Source of the DNA: Ulva prolifera
Lineage: Eukaryota; Chlorophyta; Ulvophyceae; Ulvales; Ulvaceae
Assembly: GCA_023078555.1 (NCBI GenBank)
Contig: CM041202.1
Span: 1,856,022 to 1,920,021 of the forward strand
Reading direction: 5' to 3'
Length of the DNA stretch: 64,000 nt
Part shown: positions 48,201 through 61,700 of the stretch, piece after piece
Layout: every line of letters begins with the position of its first letter
Numbering within the stretch: position 1 is the first letter of the stretch
Notes under the pieces: model-generated
The model's input: the letters and a program-made list of their open reading frames with translations, nothing else
What the model was told of the DNA's origin: nothing
The model's database searches: none
Translations under genes and position numbers: made by a program

Positions 48201-48561
48201 AGATGCTGCCGCAGTGTGGCTGTGCTGTGGGCAGCACTGAATGGAGGCACCGTCGAGGGCGGCCTTGCACAGCAATGGGGCCATGGCTACGGCTGTGCCA
48301 ATGATGACAGGTGCCAGAAGGACGAACAGAGCAATCGCCTAGCGACACGGTGGGCTCGGATGTTGGGCCTGGTGCGTGTGGCGAATCGAGCGGTGTTTCC
48401 GATCCATACACCCTTGCATGAGGTGGAGACTCCGTGGCAGAGCTCCATGAGGTTTGAGGATGGACTGAGGTGCTGTGCTGTCGCGGTGTGGACAAGGGCA
48501 CACTCCAGGTGCGATGGCTAAGCTTTGGGCATGGCAGGCAGTAGCGCAGCTGAAAGAACAT
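42274..48561 (-). CDS. Coiled-coil protein of unknown function
   Basis: Exons with agreeing phases: 47892-48561 (tentative first exon, ATG 48561), 47305-47498, 46579-46730, 43560-43790, 42850-43114 and 42274-42555 (stop TAA), about 597 residues. The core, from WKARRLPESREDAMHIMNAM through KLHSEVGVLRRRLAGTENTH and SKLALTERDLIDSHIQ to FRKLERMLQEEKRHSD, is strongly helical with heptad-like spacing. It is followed by a basic, Ser-rich part, a Gly-Leu-His repeat (GLHGGLHGG), and an acidic Ser/Asp/Glu stretch ending in a basic KSKSRFKRLLGKLRMSRP. The N-terminal exon is Ser/Pro/His-rich and the least certain; its donor (TCC G|GTATGT) joins in phase to DAGVPWK. I do not recognise a family. A cytoskeletal or scaffold role would be a guess. 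Confidence 0.6.
43898..43997. repeat. Five tandem copies of a 20-bp unit
   Basis: GATGTACAAGCACAGTGAAG is repeated five times without change, in an intron of the coiled-coil gene. Variant traces occur just upstream (TGTACAGAGAGGAAGG). Confidence 0.95.
45414..45671. repeat. 23-bp minisatellite, about 11 units of two types
   Basis: Units read CAGGCATTTGTGAGGGCTGC with ATG or ACA as the last three bases. The variant CGGGCACTGGTGAGGGCTGC appears after every second unit in the first half, then the plain unit alone. Because 23 is not divisible by three, all frames give Met-Pro-Ala-Cys-Ser-like repeats that are not genes. It lies in the 2.8-kb intron of the coiled-coil gene. Confidence 0.95.
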
Positions 48562-48713
48562 GGCGATGCTGATGGCGGGAGTCAGTGCATTGCTGCTGAA
48601 CAGTGTTCATGATACAGCTGAAGAGAGACAACTCCAGACAGCATGACGTCCAAGGAGCTTCAACCAGGGAAGGTGTGGGTCAAAAATAAACTCAGCGGAG
48701 TGGGAAGAGAACA

Positions 48714-49592
48714 TCATGAGCTTGAGGAGCCACCGGCGGTTACAGCTGCATCAGCCCTGAAGCCATCCCAAGGCACAGCCGTATGCACAGGACAGGCCTT
48801 TGACTGACTCACAAGTAGCATCCCTCGTGAAAATATGTATGCCGCCCGTTGCACGCTGTTACCCTTGATCACCAGGTATCTAATCTTCTTGGAGCTCATT
48901 AACTGTGGCTCCGCGTCGGTGTGGAACACCATCAGGGCACAGCTCGTTTGTCGCTGCTACTGCGACTATACCACAGCACCGTCGAGAGACAGTTTTGCGG
49001 TGCTCGGGTCGACGCAAAAAGACATGTATGAATTGAAATGCTATACTGAATTGCATGGCAGCGTGTACTTTGCTGCCGCAGCTGCGCTATGAACATATAG
49101 GAGCGGCCAGATTGAGTGCGGAGGCCCCCATACGTACGGGTGATGCCGCATGTGAGCCGGTACCAATGAATAACTGCAACGAGATGCTTTGAGGCAGCTT
49201 TGCATACCCTTGGAGCGCGCGCTCAAGAAATAATAGTTACGATCAGCATGCTGAGCAGCGCCACGTTCGACAGCCGAGGACGCGTCGACGCATGCTCGGG
49301 GTTTGATAAAGGTCATGGCAGGTAGACATGTTTCAGACTGATCTGTTGTTGGGAACAAGATTGAGGCGCACACCCTGGGCAGCCATGCCCAGGGACGACG
49401 GAGAAGCAAGAGGGCACCTTTCAGCAGCCCAAGAAATTTGCCATATAGATTGTGATCAATTTCACCAGGATCACTGACGAAGGGCTTGAACTCATATTGG
49501 GCTTTTGAAACGGCAGTGCTCATCGGGCGCATCATAACGCCTCTGTAGCGCGCTGCGAATTGCTTCGCCGGAGACTTGATTCCAAAAGCCAT
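48714..49592 (-). CDS. Possible small gene with mitochondrial-like N-terminus (incomplete model)
   Basis: ATG 49592 opens an exon to about 49418 (58 codons; donor AAA G|GTGCCC, phase 1). It encodes a basic, Ser/Ala-rich start (MAFGIKSPAKQFAARYRGVM) and then KAQYEFKPFVSDPGEIDHNL. The composition differs from chance frames nearby and suits a mitochondrial presequence plus mature start. A second candidate exon around 48850-48960 (SSKKIRYLVIKGN) lies downstream, but its phase does not match, so an intermediate exon is missing or the pairing is wrong. No family is recognised. Confidence 0.35.
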
Positions 49593-52500
49593 AGTTGCCT
49601 CCCCATCCTGAATAATACAAGATTATTTATGACGGCGAACATCGACATTTGATGCGACGTCGGAGGGGACAGTGATCACAACTGGTTCAAGCGTTCGACT
49701 GGGTACCACCCCTCCCGCTGCGCAGCCACAGGCGTATGACGGCAATACTTTTTGCAAAAATAGAATGTAGAGAAGCGCCTGACCAGCATAGACGCCATTG
49801 CGTTGAACTGATGGGCCTTGATTCCTCCGCAACAATTTGTGCGTCAGGACGGATCAGCTGTGCAAGGGTGTAGCGGCTACGCGTCAGTTCCAACACCAGC
49901 AGAGTATGTGCAGTCTAAGCAAGGCTATGGTAGCGAGATCGACCTTGAAATTCCAGATGGCGGAGTATATGGCGAGTGAGGCGCTACCGTGAGATGTAGT
50001 CATGCCGAAGACACGAGCCAACCACAGTGAGGATGATCACAGTCACAGGCGCAAGATGCTATCTCAACTCATTATATTGCATCATATGCGCGGACGTGTC
50101 GTACCCCAAGCCGTGGAGACAGCTGCAAGTCGTTCAGCGAGTCCATGCTGATCCCGACGGTCCTGCGCGTAGACGCCAAAGAATTATCAGCAATACAGAG
50201 AGATAATACCGTTTCAATATAAGACGAATCTACCGCCACTGTCACACGCGACGTCGAACGGAAATACGGTCACACCTGCACCACCGAAACAGGTACACAG
50301 CTCTTGCAAACGACCCTCTGAAAGCGGGCAGAATATACGGTATAACCACAAGCACGCTCATGATGTGATTTATACACAGGACATCGATAGGTCTCGAGTT
50401 CGTCCTGTCTGAGGCGTCGCGATTTAGGAGTGGAGGTCGCCTTGCATGCGCGCGTCGCAGCCCCATGGCCGCCGCCCGTGAGCAATCACGCCCAGGCGCG
50501 GGCCGTAAACGCATGATGCACGTGGCTCCTGCGAAGATTAGCCTGCTGTTCTGGCAAATATCGGCGGATGCCACACGGCTGTTGCTGCGCCGTTTCACCT
50601 CGGGCGACAGAGGAACGCGCTGCTAGCGCAGTGCGATCGGCCGATGCAAGCACCTTCGGCACTGCCGCCACTACAGCGTCCGATGATGACGGCCACACGC
50701 GGACACACTGAAAGCTGGCGCGCTGTAGCGCCTTCATAGCCCGTCCGTCCGGGGCCAAGCTTCGTGGGCTGCGGCACGCACAGAGCCCCTGCGGGCGCAC
50801 CATGCCCCTGCATGTATGCTCGCACCATAGCCACATCGACTGTGCATACACAGAAGCCTCACTATATGCGTGGGCATCACGCCGTCATACGCTATCAGGG
50901 AGCCTTGCATGCGACGTCAGTGCCGCCGTGACGTTCGTGGTGCGCCCGCAAGTTTGCAAGACGTGGCGTCCGACACCCGAGCATTTTATTTGATGACATC
51001 CGGGCGCCTTTGCGCTCACCTAAGCTCCCACGCAAGCGCATGGAAAGCGCGATCGATACATCTGCTATTTGATGCCTGCACCGCGGGCCTGGTCGCAGCC
51101 TGTTATACGTGTGTGACCACTCGATGGGCTCTGCATGGATCCAGTCGACTCAGAATAGCTGCTGTATCTCCACGTAGATGCGGTACCACAGCAGTGTCCC
51201 GGGCTAGCAACCACTTCAGCCTGCAGCTTTGCCTCACGGCAGGCCCAGATAATGCGGTGCAGCGTGCTGAAAATCGCATGCGGATCCGTGACGGAGACTC
51301 GAGTATCGAGCAGAACACTTGGCTTGCAGGCGTACGCGTCTCGGCCTTCTCTGGCTGCTGTTAGCCCAGTACTAGCCGCGGCGTGCCTCCAGGTCTGGTC
51401 ACGCCAAGTGCTCGTTTCACCATGCATAGGCGGGGATTTGCTTCGATGCATTGGTTGCAGTGTGCATGATCTGTCACTCGCGAGCGTTGCTGCGCAGCGT
51501 GATTTGCGTCAGGACATACACCACCAAGCATAGACTGGATATAGGAAGGACGTTGATTGAAATGTGTGCAAATGCGTGTTGTTGCTGGTGCAGGTGTGTT
51601 TCTGACCGAGAGATCGATCGCGATTGCGTCCATGTTGGAGCGCCATGGCCATGCGCATCGAGCAGACTGGCCCAAATGCTGACCTTGCTACGGGTCAATT
51701 CCACCACCATCCGCAACTTTGCGAAGTCAGCATGCTCAAGCTCTGCATGCAGGAATTCTATGCTGGCATGTTGATCATGATCAACACGATTGCATGTGTT
51801 TTCTTTACGGCCTGCTGCACCGCAGCCGTTCGCATGCGTCTCCAGAATGACGTGATCGCAGAGTGGGTTGGCACGACCATGGCACGAAAATCACGCCGAG
51901 CGGAGTGCAAGCACTCTCGCGAAGGCCGGCACAGTCAAGGTCTGTGCTCGATGTGTACCCGAGACTTCGCAGCGCTGATGTTCTGGGCATTCAGACCTTT
52001 AACGTACAGATGCTTTGAAGCAATGTAGATGGTCTCGCCTGGCCGCTCGTGGGATGCCAATGCAGATGGTCAGACTTACCCCTTGCGACAGTGCAGGGTC
52101 GAGCGATCTCATGGTCGCGCGGCGGAGGAAACGCTTGTCGTGCTGACCTCCTGGAAGAATCACGGCTATATAAAGTAACCACTCGTGGCGCGGCCGTCAT
52201 CTCGGAGAGGACACAGCTTGTCTGAAGGTAGTACACAGTCAATCCGGATGTTGATGCGGAGTTGTAAATTGCACCGGAAACTTGGAATATCTCGCAACGC
52301 TCTATGATTATATACCCGCAATCCAAAGTAGACCCGTGATGCTTGAGTCTGCGATCGTCGGTGTCCGCAGCGCGTGTTCCGTATTCTTGTACGTGGCATC
52401 AACATCACCTTCTCCCTGCCGCCAAGTGCAGTTCCTGGACCTTTCCTTTGCGAAGCCACAGTAAAAGCCACAGTGTCGCGTTTTCTACGTAGACGCTGCA

Positions 52501-55500
52501 TCTCTGTGAGAACGGACCAGGCGTCGCGTCAGAATGCTGCAGTGAACAACAGCAGCTAAGCTCAGCCGCGATGCAAACCACCTGTGCACAGTCCAGATGA
52601 ACAGCCTGTGCTGGAGCAAGTACTGATTCTGCTATGGCTCTGATGGGCTCTGCTGCCATCTTCTGCCAATCTTGACCGCTTTCTGTCTCACAACCTGCAC
52701 AGGCGCAGGTCTGGCACCTACAGCCGGCGCCGCGCAAGCTTGCCGCAGATGTGCACGTTTGTGCGCAATGTACATAACAAGAAGCAGTACTCAATCGCAC
52801 TGTTACAACCTCACTTCTTGCAGCTGCATTGGCGCGCCGCGGCGTACATGGCCGGCGATGCACATGAGCCAACATGGCTTCTAGACCACGCTGTTGAGCT
52901 AGGCTGTCATGCCTGGGCCTCCCATTATTGCACCAGCGCGCTAGCGGGAGTGTAAGATTATGAGCTGCACGTGTCAGATTAAAATGCTCTCATGCAGCTG
53001 CAGAAGTATGCCTTGTGGTGATCGCAGACTTTGAGATCCTCGCATGAGGCTGTTTTGAGGCCTCGCCGGCAAGGGCAGGGAGCACAACCTGAGCATACAG
53101 CTGTGATGCCACCTGCCACCTGCCTTGCCTGCGCTTGCCTCTGCAAAAACATACCTACAGACTGTGTCTTCATGGAGTTTTTTGGTTCACTTCAGCATCG
53201 TTTGCATCCTTCTTGTGTCATTCAATGGCAAGTACATCAATCACCTGCTGTACCTGCACCAGACCAATGCAATGCAACGCACTCCTAAGGAATCATAAGC
53301 GCGTCACCAGAATAGCAGACAAGATGCCATCCTGCTCCACTTTGAGCCTTCCAAGTATGGGGTGATCACACTGATGTGTAGCCGTCTGACCCAAAGTCTG
53401 AATGAAGCAGTGTTTGGTATCAACTTGTCAGTGAGCCAGGTGACAAGCTTAAGGCAGATGAATGTGCATAGGCGTACTGCCTGGTATGTACGTGCAGCGG
53501 AGTTCAGTCCAGCCATCAGCTGCTTGAGTGGTAGTCAACACGTGAGTGAACTGCTGAGCATGCATACCACGGTATGGCTGTGACAGACTGTTTTCTGAGG
53601 TGTGTTCTGGCCCACTCTCTGGCACCTAGGTCAGCTGATGCACATGCCTGGTGGTAAGCCTCGAATTGAAATGGGAGTCTTTCGCATCTTCAGTTGTGGC
53701 TGTTAGGCCATGCATATATTCACCACTGCTGCACACAGTTCTGGCTGCTCGTGATGCACAGGTGGATAATTATGCTTGATGGGCAAGTGCATCATGGGAT
53801 GTCAGTGCCCACCAGACAGGCACAGCAATAGCTTGATCCATGATATGACTGAGGGACCTTGCCACTGCCAGAGCAGTGTGTTTGCCGTGCGGACATCCAT
53901 GTTCATTGAAGCATCACAGGCATCTCTTCCAAGGGGTGAAGTACCTGGCTTGGCTCGCTTGGGTCATTCAATGGGTGTTGCAGCATGCATACATAAGATG
54001 CTGACTGCAATGGACGCTGGTACAAGGACAAAGGCTGGAGCACAAGCTAGGACAAGCCGCAGGAGAGTCAGGAGGCTGTGCATATGTCGCGACATCCCAA
54101 GCAACATGCAGAAACAGCGATTGTGTGGCAAATATGAGAGCTACACCACTGGATCCTGGTGTAGTGATCTGAGTGATCATGTCACTGGGTTTCCAGAGAC
54201 AAGCTGAGCTTGTGCTCTGCCAGTCTCACAGATAATTTGAACTACTTATTTGAAGATAATTTGAGGTGGGCAGATCCGCGTTATCTCATCTCAGACATCG
54301 CTGGACTGCTCTGAGCTGCAGCCTCCATCGGCGGCCTGACTGGTGGATATGAGGTAGGCCATTCATCACAAAACCAGGTCCTGTTGCCATTGCTTCGGGG
54401 TAGAGGATGCCAACAGAAACATAGATCAGCATAGATTTAGCATATTATTTTAAAGCAGGTGCACTGTGAGTGAGCCCGCGTCAGCCGGAGACTCCTTGAA
54501 CATCGACGCCGCCCTGTTCATTCACCATAGCTTGAGTGATTGAGGTTGCAAGCCCGACATGATGCCAATGTCATGCCTGCACGCGCAGCCAACACACCCA
54601 TCTGGAAGGTGCATGTAGCCTGCTGTGCCATCCAATTCTCCCGAGACCGTGTAAAGGTCCATGAATTGCCTGCCCAAGCCATTACTTGTCAGGACAAGCC
54701 TCCAATCGCCACCGGGACCAACACATCTGAGGCCTGTTGGCAGCATGATCCACAACACACATCCAAAATTATACGTATCCATGTATTCAGGCCACCAGCC
54801 TATCCATCAATGTTCGTCAAAGCAAGAACTCGAACGCGTGCTGCAGCTGGGCCTCCCGCGCTTGAAGCATTTCAACAAACCCACACATTCAGTGGACCAC
54901 ACCCACAGCCAGTCAGGTTCGCCCAGCATTCACGAACAAGCGGTAGGTTCAGGGTGCCACCTTCAAGCTTTCGTGCACCCACCTTCTATCAATTGAGCAC
55001 CCCTGCCTTGTCTTTCCCACACATATCCCAGCCAAACCGGTCCTGGACACTGCGTCTGGAAGAGCTGCTGACAGCTCAACCCAAAGCCCCTGCAGCCTGC
55101 AACGACCTGCCAGCACTTGCAAGCACCACTTGGCCACTGTGCGGACGCATCACTACAGCAATTCCATCTGCCAAACATCCAGATGCGTCACGACCCAGAT
55201 CTCTTACGGCGAGGCGGTACTATACAGCGAAGCCGTGCCGGCCGCTTTGCGGCTGCTGGGCAACTGACATGCTGCCCAGAGGTTTCTGCACCCGTACACT
55301 TCACAGATCAGTGAAGAGAAGGATTCCACCCGGGCGATCTGACAAAGTGGCCAGGCGGCGCCGCATGCGAGTCCCCAAGCCGCTGTCGACATTGGCTGCC
55401 ACAGGCTACGGCGACGTGGCCCCAGGGGGCAGCATGAGTCCGCCGCGCCCCAAGCACACCCCTGACGTGGCCACACGCGACTGCTGTATCAAGGCCTGAT

Positions 55501-55722
55501 GATCGAGCCCGCAATTCCATGCCGGGTGCCCTCGAAACATCTGGTCAACCTGTAGCGTCCCACCCGAAGCTGCTGCGCATCCCAGCGTGCCAGGTCAGAA
55601 CGTCAGCGCAGCCAACAGGGACGCCCACGCAACCGGGATCGGGCAGCAGCGCCTAGGCGTGGCCCAGCGCGCGCCATCCAGGCGGAGGCGCTCCCCCCGG
55701 CCTCAAGCGGCGCTGCTACCCC
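49593..55722. other. 6-kb stretch without a confident gene
   Basis: Open frames are short and change strand irregularly, and no chain of exons with matching phases was found. Two isolated protein-like fragments are noted elsewhere: a TGYGD-type motif on the plus strand near 55380-55440 and a kinase-like scrap on the minus strand at 54745-54782. Confidence 0.4.
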
Positions 55723-58700
55723 TCAAACCCACGGCTGTTGCTGCCGTGACCGGGCGTACGCCAGGCGCGCGTCCGTCAGCCGATCCTTCAGTGTCGACAC
55801 GCTCCCCTCCCTGCCCTGCCGCGGCGGCAGCAAACCTGCCGCCGATTCCGGTCCACCAGGGGGGTTCTGCGCAAATCCAACACCAGAGCCCCCGGCGTGT
55901 CGCTCCTCCACTAGCGGAGGTGCTGGCACCGTCGCACCTGCCCTGGCGCCCCCCCGATCCGCATTCCCGCCCTCCCGCAGAACCACGTCAGCCGCACAGT
56001 GCCGTGCAGTGCTGTTCCACGGCACGCCCAGCATGCTTGGCCCCTGCATCGATTATCGCATCTGTACCCGGCTGCTGAACCCAAGTAGTACAGTTGAGTA
56101 AACTGAGTACCGGGATATCGTCCGTGGTCCGAAAAGTTTCAGCGTGAGGGTAGTGTGCACGCCCACCAGCATGCATTACGGGGATTGACAAATGCCAGGT
56201 GTGCGTGCATGCATGCAGAAACCGCACCTCGCCCTTGTCACCAGCTGGGCCCTGGAGCTGTGTCAGCGGTTCCCGTTGAAGCATCCTGGGGCTCACGGTG
56301 TGAGCGCGCGCAGCTCCCGGTGCTCTAGAAGGTGGCTGCGACAGCGGTGATGGAGGCAGTGGCTGTGGCGGGGGCACAGGTGACTGCCGGCGGCCACAGT
56401 CACGGCCTGGGCTGCCTGACACGGCCTTCAGGATGGCCGCGGCGGAGGCGGGGTTGGGCTCTGGGCTCGGGCTACGGCCGGAAGAGTCGGAGCGGCACGG
56501 CGGCGGCCGTGCTGGGGGGGTCGAGTGATCGACGCGGACGCTCGACGCTGCGCCCGGCCCGGCCGAGAAGACCTGCACAAATGTACTGGATCATTGGAAC
56601 GCAGCACGTCGTCAGAGCTGCGTCATGGAGTCCGTGAGGCAGGCTGAACAGACAAATCCCACCGCCGCACTGAGGTGGGAACGCATGCCCTGGCGCTGCA
56701 GCAACCCAGGCCACAACACCAGCCACACTCACAGCTGTTGGTGCTGCCTTGTGGGAACGAGAACTCGTGCAGCACCCTGGCATGCGTACGAGTGCCAGGG
56801 TGCGGACAAGTGCGGGTGGGGTGTTGTGTGCAACTGCAGGGCTGGCGTACGAGCAGGGGCAGGGTTTCGCACATGAACAGACATCACGGGGGCCGATGCG
56901 CCACCATGGCCACAGGAGGCGCACTCCGGTCTCCAGGCCAGTGCGCCGCCCACGCCGGCCTCTGGAGAGGAATGTGGAGACCAGGACTCCCGGGACGCGG
57001 TGCCCTCTGGGTGCTCACCCCAAGTCTCTGCCTCAGATCCGGAAAGGAAGTGCGGGCTGCCCTCGTTGTGGCTGAACGCATGTGCATCATGCATGCGGCC
57101 GGCATGGCCACTGCCACTGACGCCGCTGTCAATCTGGCGCCGCTGGGTCTGGTGCGCAGGGGACATCGGCGGATCAGCCCGCACAGGGAAGGCCAAGCTA
57201 TTGCGCATTGCGTCTGAGCTGGTGCGCTCAGCCGGCAGGCTGAGACCAGGCCCGCCCGCCGACCACAAGCCACCGCCGTCGCCCGGCTGAGGTACGGCAA
57301 CAGGATCCGCCTGTACGCGCTCTGCACCGCCCCCCGGGCCACCAGCGCCACCGGCCGCCACGGCAGCGCCTGCGGCGCTGCTCTCGCGGCTGCGCACATG
57401 CATCGGGCCATCATGCGCGGCCCCAGCGCCCCCGGAAGGCGCCAGCGCGCCCTCGCGCCACGACCGTTCGCGCGCAGTCTGCTCCCGCCACCGCAGCCGC
57501 AGCTCGTCCAGCTCCGCTTTCATCTGTACCAGTGCCGCCCCCGCCTGGGCGACCGCCTCCTGCAGCAGCCCCACCTCCGCCTCGGCCGCACGCCGGCCCT
57601 CCTCCGAGGCCACTGCCCGGCCCCGCTCCTGCTCCAGCGCCTCCAGCGCTGCCGCGAGCCGCCCCGCACCTCCACCCTGCTGCGCACGCTGCGCCGCCTT
57701 CTCCAGTGCTGCAACCGCAGCTGCAGCAGCCTCCTCCGCGTCGACCAGCCGCGAGCGAAGCGTCTCCCGACTCGCTTGCACCTCCTCCCACCGCTGTTTC
57801 GCCTCTGCCGCGCGCCCCCGTTCCGCCTCCACCTGCCGCTGCAGCCCCTCCTCGCGCGTCTCCAATGCCGCAACTTGTGCCGCAGCGCTCTCGTGCGCCT
57901 GCTGTGCGCGTGTCAGTTCTGCGCGCACTGCAGCGCACTCTGCCCGCGCCGTATCCAGGTCAGCTGCAAGCGCTGCGGCGCTGCGCTCCAGGTCTGCGCG
58001 CTGTGCTGTGCGCTGTGCTTCGTGATCCCGCAGCAGCTGCTTCAGCTCCTGTGCGCTGTAGCTGAGCTCCCCGTTCCGTCGAGTCAAATCCTGAACCCAT
58101 GCTCTGCGCTCGTGTGCTTAATGAACGCGCACACAGGTAGCTGCAATTTGACGACCCACCCGCGCACAGATCTGGCTGTGGGACGCAGAAGAGTGGGGGA
58201 CCAGCATTGATATTGGCACAGGGGCGAAAAGCACGCAGGGGTCCGGCGCCGCACCTCGACGTGCGCAGTCGCCCGATGCAGACTATCCTGCAGCCGCTGA
58301 GCCTCAGCAGAACCCGCAGCTTGGGCCCTGGACAGCTCCATCTTGAGCTGCTCTACCTGCACAGCTCAGCAGCTTCAGCACAGAGCTGGTCCACGCCTGG
58401 ATGCACGCGCACCAGGCACACCCACGCCAAACCCCGTGCTCACGAGGACGCGCCTCTGGGCCACGCCGCACCGTCCACACGTCACCACAGCACGCAGCGC
58501 AGCATGGCAGCACACCTGCGCCACAGCCGCACCGCTCTCCTCTGCATCGGGATCGGGAGACGAGCCGCATTCATGCAAGGCCGGTTTGACCTGCACAGCC
58601 ACGCTGCAGCTGCGCTCAAGCGCTGTGCCACCTTCATGTACAGCTACAGCTTCCTCCGCCGGCTGCACGGAGGAGGTGCGCGGCCGAGCGCCCGCCCCGG

Positions 58701-61700
58701 CCGCCTCAGCAGGAGGCAGCACGTCGGGCACGCAGGACATGAGGTCGCAGGTGACACCCTGATCGCTGGTCTGGCGGCGCTGCGTCGGAGCACCCCCGCC
58801 GCCGTGGCTGCTGCAGTGCGCAGAGGAGCCGAGCGCCTCGGAGAGCCGGAGGCCCTACAGGACGGCACGGGTCATCATTGGCCCATGGTCGCGCTGACAC
58901 GATTGCCGCTGACTCGGCCGCACACCACCGGTTTGTACCACCCGAACGGCCATGTACGCCAGCTCTCCCAGACAATCACTGAGCAGACCACATCCGTCCA
59001 TGAGTGACTCCGTCACCAGGCCGGCTGCACATTGACCGCTGCCGGCCGCCGCTGTTCAGAACATCCATGCCGCAAGACTGCATGCCAGTTGCACCGGCGC
59101 CTCTTCAGAGGTGACACGGGGTAAGTCGTCAAGCAGCGACGGGCAAGATAGATCGATTTCAGCACACGACGCAGAACCGCCGCATCAGAGATGCCTACAT
59201 CGATTGGATATTTTGCACGCAACGGCAGCTGCCGGCCACATGTGTTGATGACAGTGCATATGAGGATTCATCACAGAATAGTGAAAGGGCGGAGGCCATC
59301 CACAAGAATACCCCACAGAAATAAAGAGTGCACAGGAGGATGAATGGGCGGGACGGCAGCACCTTGAGCCACACTGCCGGGTCCACCGCGACCCCGCCGC
59401 CGTCGCCTTGCGGCAGCTGCAGCGATGCGACCGTCTGCAGCGCCGTCTCCATGTTGCTCCGCAGCGACAGCGCCGCGCCGTGCGCCTCCTTGTACGCGGT
59501 GTCAATCTTCGACATCACCTGCGTGATCGGCGTGGTCGCTCCACCACCGCCGCCGCCAACGGCGCCGCCGTCCGCGGCATTGGCCCCAGGGGACAGGACC
59601 GCCTCCGCCTCGGCTGGTGGCAGCCCCTCGATCACCGCCTTGATGCAGCGCAGCAGGTTGAGCGCGCGGACAAGGTTTGCGCGACTGCGCCGCTCGACTG
59701 CGGTTGCCGTGTCTGCATGGCCCTGCTCGATGCCTTTCCCCGCAGGCTCACCGGAGCGCTGGCCGGGCCGGCCCTGGCGCGGCACGGGTGGCTTGATGGA
59801 GCGCCTCGTGCGCCCTTCCCCGCTTCGGTCTGCTTGCGGTTCCGGGGCAAGGGCTTCGTTGGAGTCTGTGGTCCGGCGTGCCTGGCCTGGCGTTGATGAG
59901 CGTGCGCGCGGGATGCGCGAGGCACTGGCGCTGCGGGTGACTGTCGGTGGTGCGGAGCCCGCGGCTATGTGCTTCTGGACAGACTCGCCGCCAGACGACG
60001 TGCTCTGCATGCATCACTCTAAGCCTTTGACGGCAGTCTATGGAGCCATAGCAAGGGGAGCGCCGCGACCGGTGGCTGTAACAAACAGCACGCGTGAACA
60101 ACATCATCCCAAGCCACTGCAGATTTACTGCTTGCTGCCCAGAAGTGCTTGTAATCGGCCCCGGCCAATTGCCCGCGGCACAACTGTGAGCCTCGTGGAC
60201 CACAGGAGCAACCCATCACGATCAGCAGCTGCAGGAAATGGATTGCAGTGACAAACCAGCACTGTCAGGTAGCCATCCGCATCCCTCATGTGAGCCTTTT
60301 TACTGAATGGTCTGGAAACCCTTTGATGCAGTCACATACCGACCCCAGGTTGGTGCTTCCCCGCGTGTTTGTGTTGATGTGGGCCAGCAGGGGATCCACA
60401 TCATGGTATCCCAGTTCAGCAGGAATGACTGGCCATCCATACACTCCACAACAGTCATCCCACAGCCCCCAGCCCACCATGTACTGTGGCGTCTGTAGCT
60501 GCCCAATGAGCTGTGGGGCCCCACTGGTATTCAGTGACATAGTGACACATAACGACGTCAAAGCACTGCGGACGTCCATTGTGCTGTCAGATATGCAGTC
60601 CATGCATACACCTGTGCTGAGTCACGTTGCATCGCGTTGTGGTCACGGGTACAACCTGTGCCTAGTGCAACCACTGCAAGCCTACCACCAGCCACTCTGT
60701 GATCAGCCGCGCACTGACTGGCACACCTGGTTCTCCATGATATGGTCCAGCAGTGCATCCCGTTCTGCGAGGAGCTGCTGGCAGCGCTGCTGCAGCTCTG
60801 CCACATCCGCCGCCTCTGTCCTGGCGTCACTCGCTACCACCGTGGTTGCCGAAGTTCTTGCGGCTGACTTTGACCCCCCATCACACGCAGCGTCCTGCGA
60901 CGAGGAGTCCGCACGCATGCGCTGCAGGCATGAGTGCAGCAGCCCCAGCACCCCGCGCACAGCCATTGCTGCGTCCCCCGGCTGCTGAGACTCCTCCAGC
61001 GGTGAATTTGCAGGTCCACAATCAGGAGCAATGAGCAGTGCGTCCTGCGCTGCGGCGGTCGTGGGCGGATCTGCCGCATCATCCGCTCGCGGCGCCTCTT
61101 CATCCGCCGGGGTGGCTTTCTTCCTGCCTCCGCGGCCACCAGCGGCCGCACCAATCGCGGCCTTAGTGTGCATGATGACGTCCGAGGGCCTTCCAGACTC
61201 CGTGGTGGGCCCACCAGGCATGATTGCTGTGGTGCTGGTGTCTTGAGGCTCCGATTCGACGTGTGCAGACTGCAGCGCATCGCATGCGGCATGTGCCGCT
61301 GCAGCGATGCGGCTCACCTCCTGGAGCTCGGCGGCCTGCAAATATCTGGAAACACTCCCTGCAACACGCTATGGCATGCTGTTGTAGTGGAGGGTAGAAG
61401 TCAGCCCTCATGACGGGCATTCACCGAAAGCGCAGGATGACACAGTGAGTGGAAGATGCGTGTGCAGGAGAGACGTTCAAGCTTCGGAGCGACAGTGACC
61501 CGCGACCTCTGCTCTTCAATGTACATGCTGTGGCTTAAGCCACACGTATGCTACCGACTTCATGTTGTGGTAAGGGGCGAGGCTGTGGCTCAAGAGCTTG
61601 CCTGCTCTGCAGCCTTTGCCTCAACTGACCTGAGCTGCTGCTGGGTCTGGCTGAGCTGCAGGGCAGCGTTGCCTGCGATTTCGGGGTCCACAAAGAATTC

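Noticed and set aside
54522..54782. Kinase-like words on the minus strand (MDTYNFGCVLW and DGTAGYM)
   Set aside because: They occur in the wrong order for a kinase domain, and no VAIK, HRD or DFG motif or flanking exon was found.
57398..58210. Plus-strand frames of 177 and 270 codons rich in Pro, Leu and Arg
   Set aside because: Antisense to the coiled-coil exon 56873-58090, whose heptad pattern and splice sites favour the minus strand.
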